Positions 61,335 through 64,000 of a stretch of 64,000 nucleotides of DNA are shown here, piece by piece; the first letter of the stretch is position 1, and each line of letters opens with the position of its first letter. The stretch comes from Streptomyces flaveolus (GTDB taxonomy: Bacteria; Actinomycetota; Actinomycetes; Streptomycetales; Streptomycetaceae). The stretch lies in assembly GCF_014648815.1 (NCBI RefSeq), contig NZ_BMRV01000019.1, forward strand, positions 1-64,000, written 5' to 3'. Position numbers and translations under genes: made by a program. A model generated the notes under the pieces. The model was not told the origin of the DNA, made no database searches, and was given only the letters and a program-made list of their open reading frames with translations.

Positions 61335-61742
61335 TCAGTCGGTGGCGGCAGAGGCGCCGGAGGTGGGGGTGGCGGTGGGCGCCTGGCCGCCGGGGGCACC
61401 GGTGCGGGCGCCGACGGGCGGGGCCCCCGTGGGAGCGAGGCCGTCCTGCGGGCGCGCACCGCCGTCCGGGGCACGGCCGTCCTGGCCGCCCCCGAAGGGC
61501 AGCAGCGAGGACGGGTTGATCGAGGTGCCGATGCCCATGAAGGCCAGGCCCAGTACGGCCGCGTAGCCGACGCAGACGACTCCGACGAGGAGACCCAGCC
61601 GGCGCAGCAGCCGGGCCCGGCGTCCGGAGTTGTCGACGAACACGGGCCCTTCGGCGGACCCGTTGCCGCGTTTACGGCGGCGACCGCGCGCGGGCCCCTC
61701 GCCCAGGGCGGCGCGGCTTTCGAAGGCAGGCTCGGAATGCAT
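61335..61742 (-). CDS. Small single-pass membrane protein
   Basis: 135 aa. A basic cytoplasmic N-terminus (ARGRRRKRGN, then GRRARLLRR) is followed by one transmembrane helix (LGLLVGVVCVGYAAVLGLAF) and an exposed Gly/Pro/Ala/Thr-rich tail. No enzymatic motif. ATG 61742 follows GGGGA. It is 19 bp ahead of the NodB-GT2 synthase in the same direction and is probably its accessory or export partner; the family is unknown to me. Confidence 0.75.
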   Translation of the reverse strand: MHSEPAFESRAALGEGPARGRRRKRGNGSAEGPVFVDNSGRRARLLRRLGLLVGVVCVGYAAVLGLAFMGIGTSINPSSLLPFGGGQDGRAPDGGARPQDGLAPTGAPPVGARTGAPGGQAPTATPTSGASAATD

Positions 61743-61925
61743 TCCCCGGACGTTAGGGAGCCTTGCCTGTCGCACCCTGGGGCTTCGTTGTGGGTTCACG
61801 ATGAAACGCGACGCAACCTGTCCGTCCCCTGGGAGAAGCCGGAAAACCTCGCACTTCTCTCAGGAAAGGCCCAGCCGCCCGTGAGACATTCACTCGTCCG
61901 ACGACGAGAACGGGAGCGTGCGCAC

Positions 61926-62942
61926 ATGAGGGCTTACCGGAAGGCGGCGGCCGGGTGCGCCCTGTTGCTCGCCCTGGCCACCGCCGGCTGTTCCGGGCAG
62001 GACGGCACGACCGACGCGGCCGGTGCCGCACCGTCCGGCTCCGCCGCACCGTCCGCCGCCGCGCCGGGCACCACCTACGCCCCCTACGTCAGTGCCACCA
62101 CGGCCTCCGCCCACGACGCGGCGGGCTCCCCGGCGACGTACAACCTGGCCTTCGTGATCGCTTCCGGCGACGACTGCGAGCCGCGCTGGAACGGCGTCCA
62201 GCAGGTCGGCGACGCCTCGGTCGCCTCCCGCGTCGCGAAGCTGACGGAGTCCGGCGCCGCCGTCCGCGTCTCCTTCGGCGGCGCCTCCGGCAGGGAACTG
62301 GCGGCCACGTGCGACAGCGCCTCCGCGCTGGCGGCGGCCTACGGCGAGGCCCTGGACGCGGCGGGTGCCACGCGGGCCGACTTCGACGTCGAGGGCGACG
62401 AACTGACCGACGCCGACTCGGTCGCCCTGCGCTCGGAGGCGATCGCGCTGCTCCAGGAGGAGCGGAGTGACCTGGAGGTCTCCTTCACCCTCCCGGTGAT
62501 GCCCTCGGGCCTGGACGCCGACTCCCTCGCGCTGCTGGCGTCCGCCAACGACCACGGCGTGAAGGTCTCCACGGTCAACCTCATGACCATGAACTACGGC
62601 GAGTCGTACGGCGGCGACATGGGCGAGTACGCCCTCACCTCGGCGAAGGCCGCCCACACGCAGCTGAGGAAGGTCTTCGGGACGTCGGACGCGGACGCGT
62701 GGCGGGGCATGGCGCTCACCTCGATGCTGGGCGTCAACGACGTCGCCGGGGAGACGTTCACCCTCGCGGACGCCGCCGAGGTCCGTTCCTTCGCCGAGGA
62801 GAACGGCATCGCCTGGGTGTCGATGTGGGCCACGTTCCGCGACCAGCAGTGCGCCGACGACGCCTCCGCGGACGACGCGCTGACCGACTGCAGCGGGGTG
62901 CAGCAGGAGACCGGCGCGTTCGCGAAGGCCTTCGCGGGCTAG
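61926..62942 (+). CDS. GH18-like chitinase-type lipoprotein
   Basis: 338 aa. A lipoprotein signal ends in LATAGC, followed by a Ser/Ala/Thr linker and a TIM-barrel domain. NLAFVIASGDDCEPRWNG, VRVSFGGASGRELAATC and ATRADFDVEGDEL correspond to GH18 strands 1, 3 and 4; the catalytic Glu and its partner Asp of D-x-D-x-E are in DFDVE. VNLMTMNYGESYGG and NGIAWVSMWATFRDQQC are strands 6 and 8. It resembles bacterial chitinase-like proteins active on, or binding, GlcNAc polymers outside the cell. It is divergent from the NodB-GT2 operon, suggesting a linked role in processing that glycan. Confidence 0.87.
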   Translation: MRAYRKAAAGCALLLALATAGCSGQDGTTDAAGAAPSGSAAPSAAAPGTTYAPYVSATTASAHDAAGSPATYNLAFVIASGDDCEPRWNGVQQVGDASVASRVAKLTESGAAVRVSFGGASGRELAATCDSASALAAAYGEALDAAGATRADFDVEGDELTDADSVALRSEAIALLQEERSDLEVSFTLPVMPSGLDADSLALLASANDHGVKVSTVNLMTMNYGESYGGDMGEYALTSAKAAHTQLRKVFGTSDADAWRGMALTSMLGVNDVAGETFTLADAAEVRSFAEENGIAWVSMWATFRDQQCADDASADDALTDCSGVQQETGAFAKAFAG

Positions 62943-62947
62943 CGCGA

Positions 62948-63547
62948 TCAGCGACGCCGGTACACGATCCGGCCCGCGACGACGGTCGCCACGCACGTGG
63001 ACGCGCCGTCCCGCACGAGCGCGGCCCGGTCGGGTACGTCGAACACCGCGAACCGTGCGGGTTTCCCGGGAGCGAGCCCGGGAAGCAGCACGAGCGGCAC
63101 CGGTGAGAACGACGCGGGCCCGGGCAGGGTGGCCGGCCGCCCCGCCAGGGCGAGCCCCGCTCCCCGCACCGCGTCCAGCACCGCGCGACCCCGCAGCTCA
63201 CCCGCGACGGCAACCGTTCCGTGCGCCAGCATGCGCTGTACTCCGCGGCGCGCGCTGGCGCCCCGCGCGGACGGGTCGGCGGCCAGAAGTGCGAGCCCGC
63301 GCTCCCCGAAGACCGGCTCGGTGCCGAGCCGGTCCGCTTCGCGCGGGTCGGGGTGGTAGGCCTGCTCCAGCAGTTCCGGACCGTAAGGGTTGAGCAGTCC
63401 GGGCGTCAGGAGTCCGGGCCACCGGCGCACCCGTGCCCGCGGGTGGTCGGCGGCCAGTGCCTCGTACGGGCCGACGGCGGCGAGATGCGCGCCGTCGACC
63501 ACGACGGCCGTCTCGGGCGAGGCTTCGGCGACGTGAATCGTCAGCAC
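62948..63547 (-). CDS. Degenerate amidohydrolase-like protein
   Basis: 199 aa. The N- and C-terminal parts match the composite beta-sandwich of imidazolonepropionase-type amidohydrolases (VDGAHLAAVGPYEAL, WPGLLTPGLLNPYGPELL; GKPARFAVFDVP, CVATVVAGRIVYRR). The metal-binding barrel is mostly missing: no H-x-H motif, and RRGVQRMLAHGTVAVAGEL is all that remains of the middle. It is about half the normal length and probably not a hydrolase in the usual sense. It lies 7 bp downstream of mqnC in the same direction, so it is likely co-transcribed with this futalosine-pathway gene. Role unknown. Confidence 0.8.
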   Translation of the reverse strand: MLTIHVAEASPETAVVVDGAHLAAVGPYEALAADHPRARVRRWPGLLTPGLLNPYGPELLEQAYHPDPREADRLGTEPVFGERGLALLAADPSARGASARRGVQRMLAHGTVAVAGELRGRAVLDAVRGAGLALAGRPATLPGPASFSPVPLVLLPGLAPGKPARFAVFDVPDRAALVRDGASTCVATVVAGRIVYRRR

Positions 63548-63554
63548 GGCGGCG

Positions 63555-64000
63555 TCAGTTGGAAGCGAGCAGCTTCAGCTCGGGGTGGGCCGTGCCGCCC
63601 TCGATCGCCGTGGACGAGATGTGGGAGACCACCCGCTCGTCGACGGGGTCGTTCGCCGGGTCGTCGTGCACGACGAGGTGCTCGTACGTCGTGGAACGCT
63701 GCGCCGGGACGCGGCCCGCCTTGCGGATCAGGTCGATGATCTCGAGCCGGTTGGAGCGGTGCTTGGCGCCGGCCGACGACACCACGTTCTCCTCCAGCAT
63801 GATCGAGCCGAGGTCGTCGGCGCCGTAGTGCAGGGAGAGCTGGCCGACCTCCTTGCCGGTGGTCAGCCACGAACCCTGGATGTGGGCGACGTTGTCGAGG
63901 AAGACGCGGGCGATGGCGATCATCCGCAGGTACTCGAAGAGCGTGGCCTGCGTGCGGCCCTTCAGGTGGTTGTTCTCGGGCTGGTAGGTGTACGGGATGA
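63555..64000 (-). CDS. mqnC: Cyclic dehypoxanthinyl futalosine synthase, C-terminal part
   Basis: The gene enters from the right edge; the last ~148 codons are in the window. IPYTYQPENNHLKGRTQATL, NVAHIQGSWLTTGKEVGQLS, LHYGADDLGSIMLEENVVSS and AGAKHRSNRLEIIDLIRKAG are characteristic of MqnC. This is the radical-SAM enzyme that cyclises dehypoxanthinyl futalosine in the menaquinone (futalosine) pathway. The CxxxCxxC cluster motif lies outside the window. MenG and a polyprenyl synthase of the same quinone pathway are also in this window. Confidence 0.93.
   Translation of the reverse strand, partial: IPYTYQPENNHLKGRTQATLFEYLRMIAIARVFLDNVAHIQGSWLTTGKEVGQLSLHYGADDLGSIMLEENVVSSAGAKHRSNRLEIIDLIRKAGRVPAQRSTTYEHLVVHDDPANDPVDERVVSHISSTAIEGGTAHPELKLLASN

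Noticed and set aside
62948..63547. Frameshifted full-length amidohydrolase
   Set aside because: No neighbouring frame encodes the missing barrel, and the mqnC gene begins immediately upstream, so a simple frameshift does not explain it.

Overview
The window reads as a stretch of a Streptomyces chromosome. The evidence is very high GC with a strong third-position GC bias, GTG/TTG starts with GGAGG-type ribosome binding sites, ATGA/GTGA stop-start overlaps, long GC hairpins without U-tracts as terminators, and protein sequences typical of the genus (futalosine-pathway MqnC, actinobacterial complex I, NLP/P60 and SLT wall hydrolases). No insertion sequence, phage gene, CRISPR array, tRNA or rRNA was recognised.

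Layout. 0.1-3.8 kb: a redox-sensor-type HxlR regulator divergent from an NmrA-type quinone oxidoreductase, a RarD permease and a secreted M28 aminopeptidase. 3.8-11.1 kb: an Ala/Pro-rich TPR protein, an FMN reductase, a LolA-like protein with an ABC-2 exporter, and a long-chain polyprenyl diphosphate synthase. 11.1-13.4 kb: a c-di-AMP (ydaO-type) riboswitch with a possible Crp site ahead of a secreted lytic transglycosylase, then a HAD phosphatase. 13.6-24.1 kb: a surface-polysaccharide locus (FemAB/GNAT-like protein, GT2, NodB deacetylase, polytopic membrane protein, small membrane protein, GH26-like hydrolase, and convergent Wzx-like flippase and DegT aminotransferase). 24.4-26.8 kb: fumarylacetoacetase and an M56 peptidase.

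27.3-34.1 kb: a compact six-gene unit with a GntR/UTRA regulator, an AprB-like two-cluster ferredoxin, an ABC importer and an AprA-like flavoprotein. The importer's lipoprotein carries a NosL-like C-terminal domain, and the flavoprotein carries nine HEAT-type repeats. No characterised pathway is known to me that explains this set, so it is the best candidate in the window for an undescribed system.

34.1-36.2 kb: RecQ helicase. 36.4-52.5 kb: the complete 14-gene nuoA-N operon (minus strand) for respiratory complex I, with a Rex-type NADH/NAD+ operator in its leader and a strong terminator behind nuoN. 53.2-57.9 kb: an NLP/P60 endopeptidase, peptide deformylase, geranylgeranyl-reductase-family protein, GNAT, a PASTA-like protein and menaquinone methyltransferase MenG. 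57.9-62.9 kb: a second polysaccharide module (acyltransferase, NodB-GT2 fusion, small membrane protein, GH18-like lipoprotein). 62.9-64.0 kb: a degenerate amidohydrolase and the 3' part of mqnC.

Functionally, complex I, MenG, MqnC, the polyprenyl synthase and the isoprenoid reductase form a dispersed respiration/menaquinone neighbourhood. It is interleaved with cell-wall hydrolases and two surface-glycan modules.
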